A stretch of 42,685 bases of DNA from Microbacterium sp. (GCF_029263575.1 NZ_JAJUFV010000007.1:1-42685), one strand, 5' to 3'; counted from the stretch's first letter, positions 22,824-30,701 are shown. Numbers and translations: made by a program. The notes: a model not told the origin generated them from the letters alone.

Positions 22824-23762
22824 TCACGACAGAACGTCGCCGAGCTCAGCGAGGATGTTCTCGAGCTGCCGGTCCCACCTGTCGCTAACCTCGTCCGCGC
22901 GCTCCTCGAGCGCGTCGATCTCGGCGCGCGCCGACTCGGTATCACCAGCGCCCTTTACGAGGGGCGCGTCCGGATCCAAGTCGGTGTAGACCTCCGCCAG
23001 TACCCGGTTCTGTCGCTCCGCCGGGAGGGCGACGAGCGCACGGGACCGCCGGGTGGTGGCGATCGTGCTGATCGCGGTCAGGCTGATCGGGGTGAAGCGG
23101 TGGTCGATCTGTCCCCACCGGTTGATCTGGTGAAGCAGCGACCAGTGAGTGTCGCGCCACGTGTCGTCGCCCTGCTCACACACGTGCCCGTGGACGATCT
23201 CGCCGCGCTGACGGTTCATCACGGACTTGAGCTCGCCGACGCTTCGATAGTCCGCGAGGGACACTGCCCGTAGCCACCTCGCGACGGCGCACGCGGCACA
23301 GCGTGCAGGCGTCGGACTGGTGGGGATCAGCTCGCCGCGGATGACGATACGGCCCGGCGCCGGCCAGCGAATGACGTCCCGTCCGATCTGCTGCGCCACC
23401 TCGCGGGTGAAACCCTGGTGCAGGAGGACGAGGAGGTAGGCGTCTCGCCTGCCGCGCATCCCCTCCGGCCATCCCTTCGTCGGGATCGCCTCGAGGGCGT
23501 CTTCAAGGTCCAGCCACTGGGGGCCCTCTCGCCACCCCCTCGGGGGACGTTCCGGGCGCGGCACGTCAGCGCCGTGCGCTTCGAGGGCACGCAGGATCCC
23601 CCATTCGCGGATTGTCCGCGTCTTCTCCGCCACGGGCACGTCAGCCCAGAACGCGTCCAGACGGGCCGGATCGTACGTGAACACGTCGGTGTGCCCCTTC
23701 GCGGCGCACCACGCGCGGTAGAGCGCCCACGGGGCTTCTGCGGACTTCGGGATCGTGTTCAT
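22824..23762 (-). CDS. Degenerate integrase paralogue (accessory recombinase-like)
   Basis: 312 residues, ATG at 23760-23762 (minus), six bases after the integrase stop; GAGG lies in the gap. The segment YLLVLLHQGFTREVAQQIGRD lines up with FVVLVGFATALRRENVAGL of the integrase. PARCAACAVARWLRAV lines up with PATCAPCAWFRWASLL there. A recognisable HxxR...Y catalytic end is missing, and the C-terminus becomes charged and helical. It is probably a catalytically inactive relative that helps the integrase bind, direct or regulate recombination. Alternatives are a decayed duplicate, but the frame is fully intact over 312 codons. Confidence 0.7.
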   Translation of the reverse strand: MNTIPKSAEAPWALYRAWCAAKGHTDVFTYDPARLDAFWADVPVAEKTRTIREWGILRALEAHGADVPRPERPPRGWREGPQWLDLEDALEAIPTKGWPEGMRGRRDAYLLVLLHQGFTREVAQQIGRDVIRWPAPGRIVIRGELIPTSPTPARCAACAVARWLRAVSLADYRSVGELKSVMNRQRGEIVHGHVCEQGDDTWRDTHWSLLHQINRWGQIDHRFTPISLTAISTIATTRRSRALVALPAERQNRVLAEVYTDLDPDAPLVKGAGDTESARAEIDALEERADEVSDRWDRQLENILAELGDVLS

Positions 23763-23768
23763 CGTGCC

Positions 23769-24935
23769 TCAGAGGCCGAGCTTGGTGACGGCGTTGTTGC
23801 GGAGGGGGAGGTTGTCGCGGTCGTAGTGGTCGACCATCATGTCCGTCTTGTGGAGCGTCTGGTTCCGGATCGCCTTGTGGGTGGCCTCCTTGATGAGCGC
23901 CTGCGTGACGAACCCGGCCCGCAGCGAGTGGAACCCGTACCGGTCAGGGTCGTAGCCGGCGTTCTCGAGACGGAACAGGAGCCGTTTGTACAGGGCGGTC
24001 CCCGAGACGCGGTTCATCATGATCCTGCCGCTCTTCGTCACGCGCGTGACTACAGGGGCATCGTCCGGGAGCTCCGGGAATGCACCCCGGCACACGTGCT
24101 GCCAGTCGTCGGGGTTTCGCGGCGTCGACAGCACGAGCGCCATCCGCTCTTCGATCGTGTCCGCCGCGAGCAGCGACGCCCACCGGAACCATGCGCACGG
24201 TGCGCATGTGGCGGGCACCTGGCCGTACGGGACGGCCAGTAGCGCCCCGCGGCCTGCCTGGTCGGTCTTCGTGCGTCCGACGCGGACGTGGAGGCCGTCG
24301 TGGGGGTGGATCGTGAGGTTCCCGGCGGTCAGTCCGGCGACGTTCTCGCGCCGAAGGGCCGTGGCGAATCCGACCAGCACGACGAACGTGTCGCGGGCGG
24401 ACGAGACGCCGGCCGGCCACGTGGAGTGATCCATGTGCGAGATCACCTTGAGGACGTCTTCGGTCAGCAGAGGATCGCGCCCTTCCGCTCGCTCCTGTCG
24501 TTCGTTCGCGAGGCCGTTGATGGTCCTGGCGATCAGCTCGTGGTCGCCGAGGCCACGCCCGCCGCCGGTGTCGTACTGCAGGCGCGCGAGGGACGAGACG
24601 ACGCGACGCAGCGAGGTGACCTTGTACGCGGGCTTCCCGTCGGAACGGATCAGCTCGCTGAGGTCGGTGAGGTAGAGCGACACGATCTCAGGGTTGACGG
24701 GCAGCGGCGGCAGGCCCATCTGCTTGCACCAGCGCCCGTACCGTTCCTGGTCGTGCGCGTACGCGGTCTTCGAGTTCTCGGCGAGATTGCTGTCTTCGAG
24801 CTCGGTGCGACGCTCACGCAGGTCGCTGAGTCGCTGCAGGGCGTCGGCGGCGGGAATCGCGTCCTGAGCGCTGCTCTGTGCCTGCAGCTGCTCCTGAATC
24901 ACGGAGAGGTCGCGGGTGACGTCCTGGTCGGTCAT
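23769..24935 (-). CDS. int: Tyrosine recombinase / integrase
   Basis: 388 residues, ATG at 24933-24935 (minus), behind AACGGAG. A SAM-like core-binding domain lies at about 50-145 (SKTAYAHDQERYGRWCKQMG). The catalytic domain carries the full set: R195 or R196 (ATALRRENV), K223 (GRTKTDQ), H336 and R339 (HSLRAGF), H362 (TLHKTDMM) and nucleophile Y371 (VDHYDR). It cuts and rejoins DNA at an attachment site to integrate, excise or resolve the element. The AT-rich stretch upstream (25013-25080) may hold a binding or attachment site. An intact paralogous gene follows directly. Confidence 0.92.
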   Translation of the reverse strand: MTDQDVTRDLSVIQEQLQAQSSAQDAIPAADALQRLSDLRERRTELEDSNLAENSKTAYAHDQERYGRWCKQMGLPPLPVNPEIVSLYLTDLSELIRSDGKPAYKVTSLRRVVSSLARLQYDTGGGRGLGDHELIARTINGLANERQERAEGRDPLLTEDVLKVISHMDHSTWPAGVSSARDTFVVLVGFATALRRENVAGLTAGNLTIHPHDGLHVRVGRTKTDQAGRGALLAVPYGQVPATCAPCAWFRWASLLAADTIEERMALVLSTPRNPDDWQHVCRGAFPELPDDAPVVTRVTKSGRIMMNRVSGTALYKRLLFRLENAGYDPDRYGFHSLRAGFVTQALIKEATHKAIRNQTLHKTDMMVDHYDRDNLPLRNNAVTKLGL

Positions 24936-25012
24936 GTCAGCTCCGTTCTGAGGCGTCTGTCGCGGCCGTCAGCGCTCTGTGGCGCTCAGGTGGGGCAGAT
25001 GCCCGGATTCTC

Positions 25013-25063
25013 GCGTTAGTTCTCTACTGTCAAATATAGTAACTAATCGTAAACGACGATCAA
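25013..25063 (-). promoter_or_regulatory. AT-rich region: integrase promoter, possible attachment/arm site
   Basis: This is the most AT-rich stretch near the integrase. On the minus strand TTGATC (25058-25063) and TACTAT (25036-25041) are 16 bases apart, a reasonable promoter for int. TTAGTT (25016-25021) and AACTAA (25041-25046) form an inverted pair around it, and TCGT...ACGA lies beside them. Int binding or the attachment core could be here; no duplicate is visible in the window. Confidence 0.45.
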
Positions 25064-25085
25064 GTGACTTTGCTTGCTGTGGGGC

Positions 25086-25122
25086 ATTGCGTACGCAATA
25101 ACACGCGCATACTCTGTCCTGC
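25086..25122 (+). promoter_or_regulatory. Palindromic operator and promoter of 25123
   Basis: ATTGCGTACGCAAT (25086-25099) is a perfect 14-base palindrome. It contains TTGCGT (25087-25092), which is 17 bases from TACTCT (25110-25115). The ATG follows seven bases later. A factor bound at the palindrome would cover the -35 element. The CACGCGCATA here overlaps the general box motif. Confidence 0.55.
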
Positions 25123-25602
25123 ATGAGCATCGAGAGAATCCGAGCCGAGCTCACTGCCGAGCAGGTGGCACTCCTCGAGGAACACGGGCAGCCAATCACC
25201 CCGGCGCACTCGTCCACGAAGCACCGGCGGCTCGCGAGGGCAAAGCGCCCGTTTCCGGTGATCGCACGCTCCGGGCGCCACTACCGCGAAGCCAACGGAC
25301 GTCGCTACGGCGAGCTGCCCGCCGGCACCGACCAACGGCAGGCCGACGCAAGGTACTGGCGCGTCGGTGCAGCAGTGCGAGACGCCTGCGAGCCGATGAC
25401 CGTCTCGGTCGGCGGCACCGTGCAACGCATCTACGAGGTGCGTGGCTGGTACCAGGAGCCCGGCCAGACGAAGTGGACGGCCGACCTCGGCCGACTCCTT
25501 ACCGACGAGGACCTCGACCGGGACTACCCCGATTATCCCTACCGGTACGGCAACGAATGTAAGACCAGCGGTGGTGGCGCGTACCGCCCCGAGTACTACT
25601 GA
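25123..25602 (+). CDS. Hypothetical protein with own regulated promoter
   Basis: 159 residues, ATG at 25123, seven bases after a good -10 element, so probably leaderless. The N-terminus MSIERIRAELTAEQVALLEE HGQPI is helical. Then comes a basic, Tyr/Arg-rich middle (KHRRLARAKRPFPVIARSGR, EANGRRYGELPAGTDQRQAD) and an acidic Tyr-rich end (DYPDYPYRYG). It is encoded divergently from the integrase, a place often used by regulators or accessory factors. No family recognised. Confidence 0.7.
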   Translation: MSIERIRAELTAEQVALLEEHGQPITPAHSSTKHRRLARAKRPFPVIARSGRHYREANGRRYGELPAGTDQRQADARYWRVGAAVRDACEPMTVSVGGTVQRIYEVRGWYQEPGQTKWTADLGRLLTDEDLDRDYPDYPYRYGNECKTSGGGAYRPEYY

Positions 25603-25610
25603 CGGCATCC

Positions 25611-25647
25611 CGCCCCTGCGCTCGGGTCAGCATGACGCGCAGGGGCG
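25611..25647 (+). terminator. 11-bp hairpin after 25602
   Basis: CGCCCCTGCGC (25611-25621) pairs with GCGCAGGGGCG (25637-25647) around a 15-base loop, nine bases after the stop. A likely terminator. Confidence 0.65.
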
Positions 25648-25744
25648 GATCTGTTCGTCAGGCACCGGTCGGTCACTATCGAGCACGCGTGCACTTGGAC
25701 CCCCGCTCCCCCAGAAGTTCTGAGACACGCCCCGCGCCTCCACA

Positions 25745-25777
25745 ATGTGCATGCACATCCGCCCCATGATTGTCGGC
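25745..25777 (+). promoter_or_regulatory. Palindrome plus leaderless-like promoter of 25778
   Basis: ATGTGCATGCACAT (25745-25758) is a perfect 14-base palindrome. CATGAT (25765-25770) and seven bases precede the ATG at 25778. The layout suggests autoregulation by the RHH-like product. The -10 resembles those of the other leaderless-type promoters, though without the GGGAAT partner. Confidence 0.5.
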
Positions 25778-26008
25778 ATGGAGAAGCCGAAGACCCGAGT
25801 CACAGGCACGGGTGCGAGCACCGTTCCGTTCCAAACTCGCGTGGCACCCGACGCGAAGGCCGCTATCGAGGCTGCGGCACGACGTAGTGGCGTCAGCGTC
25901 GCCTACTACACGGAGAAGCTGATTCAGCAGCTCGAAGAGTCGAACGCTCTCCCCGTAATCCACCCACCGCGTCTGCAGCAGGAGGAGTTGCCTATTCCCG
26001 CCGCTTAG
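25778..26008 (+). CDS. Ribbon-helix-helix-like small DNA-binding protein
   Basis: 76 residues from the ATG at 25778; earlier ATGs in the frame fall in the palindrome. GASTVPFQTRVAPDAKAAIE followed by ARRSGVSVAYYTEKLIQQLE fits the Arc/CopG ribbon-helix-helix pattern: a short beta strand with alternating residues, then two helices. Such proteins are dimeric repressors, often of replication or partition genes. It lies just before the replication initiator gene, and a palindrome is in its promoter. I infer a copy-number or self-regulating role. Confidence 0.7.
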   Translation: MEKPKTRVTGTGASTVPFQTRVAPDAKAAIEAAARRSGVSVAYYTEKLIQQLEESNALPVIHPPRLQQEELPIPAA

Positions 26009-26016
26009 AAACTGAA

Positions 26017-26040
26017 AGCCCCCGGTTGGCGCCGGGGGCT
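26017..26040 (+). terminator. Hairpin after the RHH gene
   Basis: AGCCCCCGG (26017-26025) pairs with CCGGGGGCT (26032-26040) around TTGGCG. The core CCCGGTTGGCGCCGGGG recurs at 26108-26124 just before the replication gene, so the element may be more than a terminator. Confidence 0.6.
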
Positions 26041-26107
26041 GTGCTCAGATGTTTGATCTGGAAGATGTTTGGCGACTGAGACCAGATCGAACCGATGTAG
26101 AGAAGAA

Positions 26108-26124
26108 CCCGGTTGGCGCCGGGG
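26108..26124 (+). repeat. Second copy of the CCCGGTTGGCGCCGGGG hairpin core
   Basis: CCCGGTTGGCGCCGGGG, the same string as in the hairpin at 26017-26040, 40 bases before the initiator start. It can fold back on itself. Two such structures in the leader of a replication gene suggest control by RNA structure or a conserved binding site; this is inference. Confidence 0.45.
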
Positions 26125-26163
26125 CCTTCGTTGTACCTACTTCTGAGAGGAAGTCGTGGCTAC

Positions 26164-28191
26164 ATGGTAGCGCTGGTCGGCGCACCCGCAAGCGTGCCCC
26201 GCCGAAATGGTCTTCGGCGTGTCGCAGAATCGGTCGAACTCTCACGCGAGGACGCGTGGGAGTTGACGCGCGCGATCTCGCCGCGCCCAACGGTGCGTGT
26301 CGCATCGGTCGACGCATCCGGCGTGATCGAGAACCGCTACCCCATCGAAGTCGAAACCGCCGGCCCCTCCCCCGATTCCACGTGGGCGATGAACCTCACC
26401 GGCCGCGACCACCTCTTCCGGTACCTCGTGTTCGACCTCGACGTGAAGAACGGCAACGTCGGCCGCGACCGAGACCGCCTGTGCCACTGGCTTATCGACC
26501 TGAACATCGACTACCTCGTCGCCCGTTCCGGGCCCGAGGGTGGCCTGCACGTCTGGGTTGCGCTCGACGAGCCCGCCTCCGCGCAGACCGTGAAGGACAT
26601 CGCGCAGCTCGGCAGCCAGCTCCTCCCCACGCTCGACGTGAAGCCGCTCACCAACCCCAGCGCAGGCTGCGTCCGCCCTCCGGGCGCCCCGCACCGAATT
26701 GGCGGCTCCTCGCAGATCATCAACGGCGATGTGGGCGTCCTGCACCGTCACGACACCCTCCCAGAGCAGATCGACGCCCTCCGCGAGATGTTCATCGACC
26801 TCGGCGCGACCCTCGAGCCCGAGAACATCGTCCCGATGCATGGCGTCCGCCTCGATGACGACGGACTCCCCTACCTCACCGGACCGCGACGTGGCCTCAC
26901 CCCGCGCATCCTCGACCTCCTCGAGGATCCCTCGCTCGACGGCGACCTGTCCTACCGCATGGCGACCGTGCTGGCGGCGTTCGCCAACGCCCGCTTCCGG
27001 CTCTCCGATGTGATCGACGAGTACGGCCACTCCCCCGCCTTCGAGCACGCACGCACCGTTCGCCATTCGAAGACGGTCCGCCGGCCCCGCAGCGCCGAGC
27101 AGCAGAGCAAGGTGTTCCGCGGGATGTGGCACCGCGCCGTGGAGTTCGTCGCCGCCAACCCCGCCACGCGCCTCTCAGACGACCCTGACGTCCACCGTCG
27201 CCTCTACGACACCGCGAAGGCCGTCGAGCGTGCCCTCGATCGCGCAGACGCGATGCCGGGGTATTGGGGCGCGGACAGGGCCGGGAACGCCGCCCGTCAC
27301 ACCAAGCGGACGACGTACCGACAGCGGGCCGTATTCGACACGGTGCTGCTGTTCATGTTGCAGGGCGCGACCACGACCGTCGAAGCCGATCAGCGGCGGA
27401 TCGCCCTGCAGACCGGCTACGGACGCACCACCGTGAACGTCGCCCTCCGCGAGCTCACAACGCCGCGGGATCCGGCGGACCCCGAGTCGGCGTGGCTCGT
27501 GAGGGTCGGGCATTCCGAAGGGCGTGCGGCTCAGAAGTACAGGCTCCCCAGTCGGTTCTCCACAGGGGAAGACGTAGGGAGTCGGACACAAGTGCTTGCA
27601 CGCCCCGCCCCCTCCGGGCTCCCCGCTGCAGACCTCCGCCGCATCCTGATGAACCGGATCCTCGCGACGACCACTCCCCTAGCGACTGACACGTTCGCCG
27701 CACCTGGCAGCTACGGCCGCACCGCTGGTCTCATCTACGCGATGCTCCCCGAGGACGGTGCGCAGACGGCACGAGAAACGGCTCGTCGCGCAGGGATCTC
27801 CTGGGCAGCCGCAGTCGGCCATCTAGAGAGACTCTCTCACGCGAACCTCGCCCGAAGGCTCCCCGACGGCAGCTGGCGCCGCGGCCGAGCCTCCCTGAAC
27901 GCTGTCGCAATCCATCTCGAGGTGGCCGGCTACCTCGCCGACCGTGAAGCCCGCTACACGACGGACCGGCACGTGTGGGCCTGGTGGTGCGCAGAAGAGC
28001 GCTGGATGAGCCAGAACCGGTTCAAGAAGGGCAGAAAGCGGCGCTCCTCCCCCGCCATCGCCCTCTTCGCGGTGAAGACCGGCAATGACTGGCCCCGATA
28101 CCCACGCGACAGCGCCGGCCGCGGCGACCACCAGGCGGCGAGGAAGATCATCGAGGCCGGACTCGGCTCCGTCCTCACTCTGGCAGCCTAA
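26164..28191 (+). CDS. Primase-type (AEP-like) replication initiator
   Basis: 675 residues from the ATG at 26164, behind GAGAGGAAG; the frame opens at 26113. The N-terminal domain has RYLVFDLDVKNG (DLD at about 91-93, metal ligands), SGPEGGLHVWV (about 122-132, the sG-x-G-x-H motif) and NPSAGCVRPPGAPHRIGGSS. These are hallmarks of archaeo-eukaryotic primase (AEP/prim-pol) domains used by plasmid initiators. C-terminal parts include helix-turn-helix-like segments (RIALQTGYGRTTVNVALREL, ETARRAGISWAAAVGHLERL) and a basic end (KKGRKRRSSP). It probably binds the origin and primes replication. The partition repeats lie directly downstream. The origin itself is not identified. Confidence 0.8.
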   Translation: MVALVGAPASVPRRNGLRRVAESVELSREDAWELTRAISPRPTVRVASVDASGVIENRYPIEVETAGPSPDSTWAMNLTGRDHLFRYLVFDLDVKNGNVGRDRDRLCHWLIDLNIDYLVARSGPEGGLHVWVALDEPASAQTVKDIAQLGSQLLPTLDVKPLTNPSAGCVRPPGAPHRIGGSSQIINGDVGVLHRHDTLPEQIDALREMFIDLGATLEPENIVPMHGVRLDDDGLPYLTGPRRGLTPRILDLLEDPSLDGDLSYRMATVLAAFANARFRLSDVIDEYGHSPAFEHARTVRHSKTVRRPRSAEQQSKVFRGMWHRAVEFVAANPATRLSDDPDVHRRLYDTAKAVERALDRADAMPGYWGADRAGNAARHTKRTTYRQRAVFDTVLLFMLQGATTTVEADQRRIALQTGYGRTTVNVALRELTTPRDPADPESAWLVRVGHSEGRAAQKYRLPSRFSTGEDVGSRTQVLARPAPSGLPAADLRRILMNRILATTTPLATDTFAAPGSYGRTAGLIYAMLPEDGAQTARETARRAGISWAAAVGHLERLSHANLARRLPDGSWRRGRASLNAVAIHLEVAGYLADREARYTTDRHVWAWWCAEERWMSQNRFKKGRKRRSSPAIALFAVKTGNDWPRYPRDSAGRGDHQAARKIIEAGLGSVLTLAA

Positions 28192-28198
28192 CCCCACG

Positions 28199-28653
28199 TA
28201 TTACGCCCATTGCACCCTATGGGCGCTATCCGCTCATTACGCCCACTCCCCTACCCCCATGATTCCGCGGATCCTGCAAGCATTACACCCATACCCCGCA
28301 ATACGCGATATGGGCGTAATCGGCGCAGTGACGAGCCCCCCGTGTCGCACCTCCGGCCGCAACCTGCTGCCCTGAGGATGCCTGTGCATCTGGCACCGAT
28401 TGGACGTAATACGTGCTTTGGGTGTCCCAGCGCGGCCTCGAGCGGTCGGGTCTCACACTTCGACGCGGGCACAATGGGCGGTTTGGGCGTAATCCGCCCT
28501 ATGGGCGTAGTCCTCATCCAGCCCCTGCGTAGAGGCGAGCGCCGAGTGGTCCGTCTGCTCTCCGGCGTCTCCGCACTGTTCCTACGCCCAATACGCGTAT
28601 TTCACGCATGGGCGTATTGGGCGTGTTCCGCGTGTTGCGCGGTATGGGCGCAT
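28199..28653. repeat. Field of TTGGGCGTAAT repeats (candidate centromere / iterons)
   Basis: No gene is seen in 28192-28709. Instead about a dozen imperfect copies of TTGGGCGTAAT lie here in both orientations. Reverse copies start at 28199, 28235, 28281 and 28582. Forward copies lie near 28218, 28308, 28400, 28474, 28483, 28500, 28608, 28616 and 28643. The best is TTGGGCGTAAT at 28483-28493. They sit just before parA, so a partition (centromere) site and a parA operator are most likely. Replication iterons are an alternative because the initiator gene ends at 28191. Confidence 0.75.
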
Positions 28654-28709
28654 CTCGGTGTCTATCCTCAAGTGCGTACCGCCACGACAGAGACCTCGAA
28701 AGGAACGTC

Positions 28710-29591
28710 ATGCCCCACACGGTCATGTTCGGCAACCACAAGGGCGGCGTCGGCAAGAGCTCGGTCGTCGTGCAGACTGCGGCAGCCCTCGCGCGAGCAG
28801 GAAAGCGCGTCCTCGTGGTCGACATGGATCCACAGGCGAGCTCGTCGGCCTACCTCGGGTTCGTCGAAGACCCCGACAACCCTGTTCCCACGATCAGCGA
28901 AGCGCTCCGCTCGAACGAGCGCGGCGCGGGAGAAGGCGCTGTGTACCCGTGCGGATGGGTCGACGACGCGGGGGAGCCGACCCCGGAGGCCAGCCTCATC
29001 CACCTCATCCCGTGCCGGGCCGATTTCGAGAACCGAGAGGTTGAAGCGGGCCAGGTCGGGGCAGTCCGGCGACTGCGGAAAGCTCTCGAAGGGTGGACGG
29101 ACAAGTACGACTACGTGCTCATCGACACGCCACCGCGCCTCGGGCACCTCACGCAGATGAGCATGGCCGCGTCCGACGCCGTGATCATCGTCACCGAGCC
29201 CGAGCGCGACGGCACCGTGGCGGCGTTCCGATTCGCGGAGTTCGTCACCGAGCACGCTGAGGACGTGACGAACCCGGATCTTCGCCTGGCCGGTGTCGTG
29301 CTGAACAAGAAGCGACGCACGGCGGAGCACCAGCAGCGCAGCGAAGACCTGCAGAACTACTTCCAGGATCTGCTGTGGGATCTGCGTACCACAGAGGACG
29401 TTCCTGGGATCGGTGAGCGCGAGCTGTCGCCGACGTGGCTTCCGGGCTGGTCGGTGTTCTCGAACGCGTCGTCGTTCAAGTGCTCGGTCAGCTCACTTCC
29501 GGGCAAGCAGGCACGTCAGATCGCGACGGCGTTCGACCAGATCGCCCGGAAGTTGTCGGAGCACTTCGCAGAAGAGGAGAAGGCAGCATGA
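28710..29591 (+). CDS. parA: ParA partition ATPase
   Basis: 293 residues from the ATG at 28710, behind AAAGGA; the frame runs back to 28608, but that part is made of repeats. Walker A is NHKGGVGKSS at about 8-17, Walker A' VVDMDPQASSSAYLG, and Walker B YVLIDTPPRLGHL. This is the short ParA class without an N-terminal HTH domain, which pairs with small RHH partners. ParA uses ATP to move plasmid copies apart over the nucleoid. It overlaps the RHH gene as ATGA. A repeat at 28643 lies over the probable promoter, whose -10 may be TATCCT at 28663, which would allow autoregulation. Confidence 0.92.
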   Translation: MPHTVMFGNHKGGVGKSSVVVQTAAALARAGKRVLVVDMDPQASSSAYLGFVEDPDNPVPTISEALRSNERGAGEGAVYPCGWVDDAGEPTPEASLIHLIPCRADFENREVEAGQVGAVRRLRKALEGWTDKYDYVLIDTPPRLGHLTQMSMAASDAVIIVTEPERDGTVAAFRFAEFVTEHAEDVTNPDLRLAGVVLNKKRRTAEHQQRSEDLQNYFQDLLWDLRTTEDVPGIGERELSPTWLPGWSVFSNASSFKCSVSSLPGKQARQIATAFDQIARKLSEHFAEEEKAA

Positions 29592-29992
29592 CGACGCAGC
29601 GGAAGCGAGAGCCCGTCACTGGCAGCGGCACGACGTTCGCGTCGCGTCCGAAGCTGACGGCGCAGCGGGAACGGCTCGTGCCGACGGGGGAGAGCGGTCG
29701 CGAAGCTACGACTGCCGAGAACACCGAGGCGCCGGCGCCTGCGGCGCGTCCCGCCCCGGTGAAGCCGACGAACCGCATGGTGAAGCGCACGATGAATGTG
29801 CGCGAGAACACGATCAGCATGATGAAGACCGCGGTGAAGAAGACGCGGGGGCATCCGGGGGGTGCCGAGACGATGACCGCCCTGGTGAACGCCGCGCTCG
29901 AGCGTGAGCTGCAGCGTCTCGCGGATGAGTTCAACGGGGGAGAACCGTTCCCTCCGAGTCACGACAACCTGCAGCCGGGGCGCCCCCTTTAG
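29588..29992 (+). CDS. Small ribbon-helix-helix partition partner of ParA
   Basis: 134 residues from the ATG at 29588, overlapping the parA stop. The N-terminal 70 residues are flexible and Pro/Ala/Arg-rich, as expected for the ParA-stimulating tail. The C-terminal part TNRMVKRTMNVRENTISMMK, then GGAETMTALVNAALERELQR has RHH character (strand, helix, helix). Equivalent proteins in type Ib partition systems bind the centromere repeats and activate ParA. The repeats at 28199-28653 and 29997-30018 are the obvious targets. Confidence 0.85.
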   Translation: MTTQRKREPVTGSGTTFASRPKLTAQRERLVPTGESGREATTAENTEAPAPAARPAPVKPTNRMVKRTMNVRENTISMMKTAVKKTRGHPGGAETMTALVNAALERELQRLADEFNGGEPFPPSHDNLQPGRPL

Positions 29993-30022
29993 GCGCATTG
30001 CGCCCTTTGGGCGTATTACGTG
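29993..30022. repeat. Downstream copies of the partition repeat
   Basis: GCGCATTGCGCCC and then TTTGGGCGTATTACGTGC lie just after the RHH stop. The second part closely resembles TTGGACGTAATACGTGC at 28400. The par genes are therefore bracketed by repeats. Confidence 0.6.
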
Positions 30023-30027
30023 CAATC

Positions 30028-30064
30028 GCGAGGGGTGGAGCTGCAGTTCAGCTCCACCCCTCGC
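30028..30064. terminator. Bidirectional 16-bp hairpin after the partition operon
   Basis: Arms 30028-30043 and 30049-30064 are perfectly complementary with the loop CAGTT. It lies between the convergent RHH gene (plus, ends 29992) and the minus-strand gene that ends at 30077, so it can serve both. Confidence 0.8.
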
Positions 30065-30076
30065 CGTGTCACTCGG

Positions 30077-30661
30077 TCAGCCTGCTGGGCACGCCTCACC
30101 TTGATGATCGGCCCCGTCGAGGTGCTGCCCGTGTGCCTCACACAGCCCGTAGTCGCGTTCGAGTTCGTCGAGCATCGGGCCGAGGTAGTTGTTCCAGAGG
30201 TCGTCGTCGGGATCCGTCTCGCGCACGAGCCGAGCCGCATCGTGTGCGCCACGGTCGTCGAGCGCCGCCGCGACCGCGTCGGTGAGCGTGCTGACGGTGG
30301 GGGAGAGGCGGGTGTTCTCCTCGGTGAGGGCGTAGGACGCGAACTGGATCGCGTCGTGGTGCGTGGGGAAGTGGCCCCAGAGGTAGTCGCCTTCGTCGTA
30401 GTCGTCGGGACGGTTGCCGACGACGTCCCACGGGGCGCCGAGCCCGGTGTCGTTCTTCGTGATCGTGAACCTCAGCGGTGGGGCGGGCGCGTCGGTGAGC
30501 CTGTCCCACGGGTGCCACCCTTCGCTGAGGTCGTCGCATTCTCGGATGATCGCCCCCTCCTCGTCGGGTTGGAGGATCATCGCAGGTGCCACCCCGTGGA
30601 TGTAGACGAGCGCGCCGAGGGTGCGGCTGGTTGCGGAGGGGAGAGGCGTGAAGGGGGTCAT
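30077..30661 (-). CDS. Acidic hypothetical protein
   Basis: 194 residues from the ATG at 30659-30661 (minus), behind GAACGGAGACACC, the same leader used by the plus-strand small genes at 13649 and 14086. It begins MTPFTPLPSATSRTLGALVY. It contains KNDTGLGAPWDVVGNRPDDY, then HHDAIQFASYALTEENTRLS, and ends with Cys/His residues (YGLCEAHGQHLDGADHQGEA). Strongly acidic and soluble. No family recognised. It is the last gene of the minus-strand block before the shared terminator. Confidence 0.7.
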   Translation of the reverse strand: MTPFTPLPSATSRTLGALVYIHGVAPAMILQPDEEGAIIRECDDLSEGWHPWDRLTDAPAPPLRFTITKNDTGLGAPWDVVGNRPDDYDEGDYLWGHFPTHHDAIQFASYALTEENTRLSPTVSTLTDAVAAALDDRGAHDAARLVRETDPDDDLWNNYLGPMLDELERDYGLCEAHGQHLDGADHQGEACPAG

Positions 30662-30690
30662 GGTGTCTCCGTTCGACGTTGTCGCTCTGG

Positions 30691-30701
30691 TTATGCGCGG
30701 G
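30691..30701 (-). promoter_or_regulatory. CCCGCGCATAA box before 30077-30661
   Basis: Reverse complement of TTATGCGCGGG. It overlaps the stop codon of the preceding minus-strand gene and lies 29 bases before the start at 30661. Confidence 0.45.

Noticed and set aside
28199..28653. CRISPR array
   Set aside because: The repeats are about 11 bases, in both orientations and irregularly spaced, and no cas genes are present.
28608..28709. A longer start for parA
   Set aside because: The added codons are formed by the GGGCGTA repeats. The ATG at 28710 has AAAGGA and puts the Walker A motif at the usual distance from the N-terminus.
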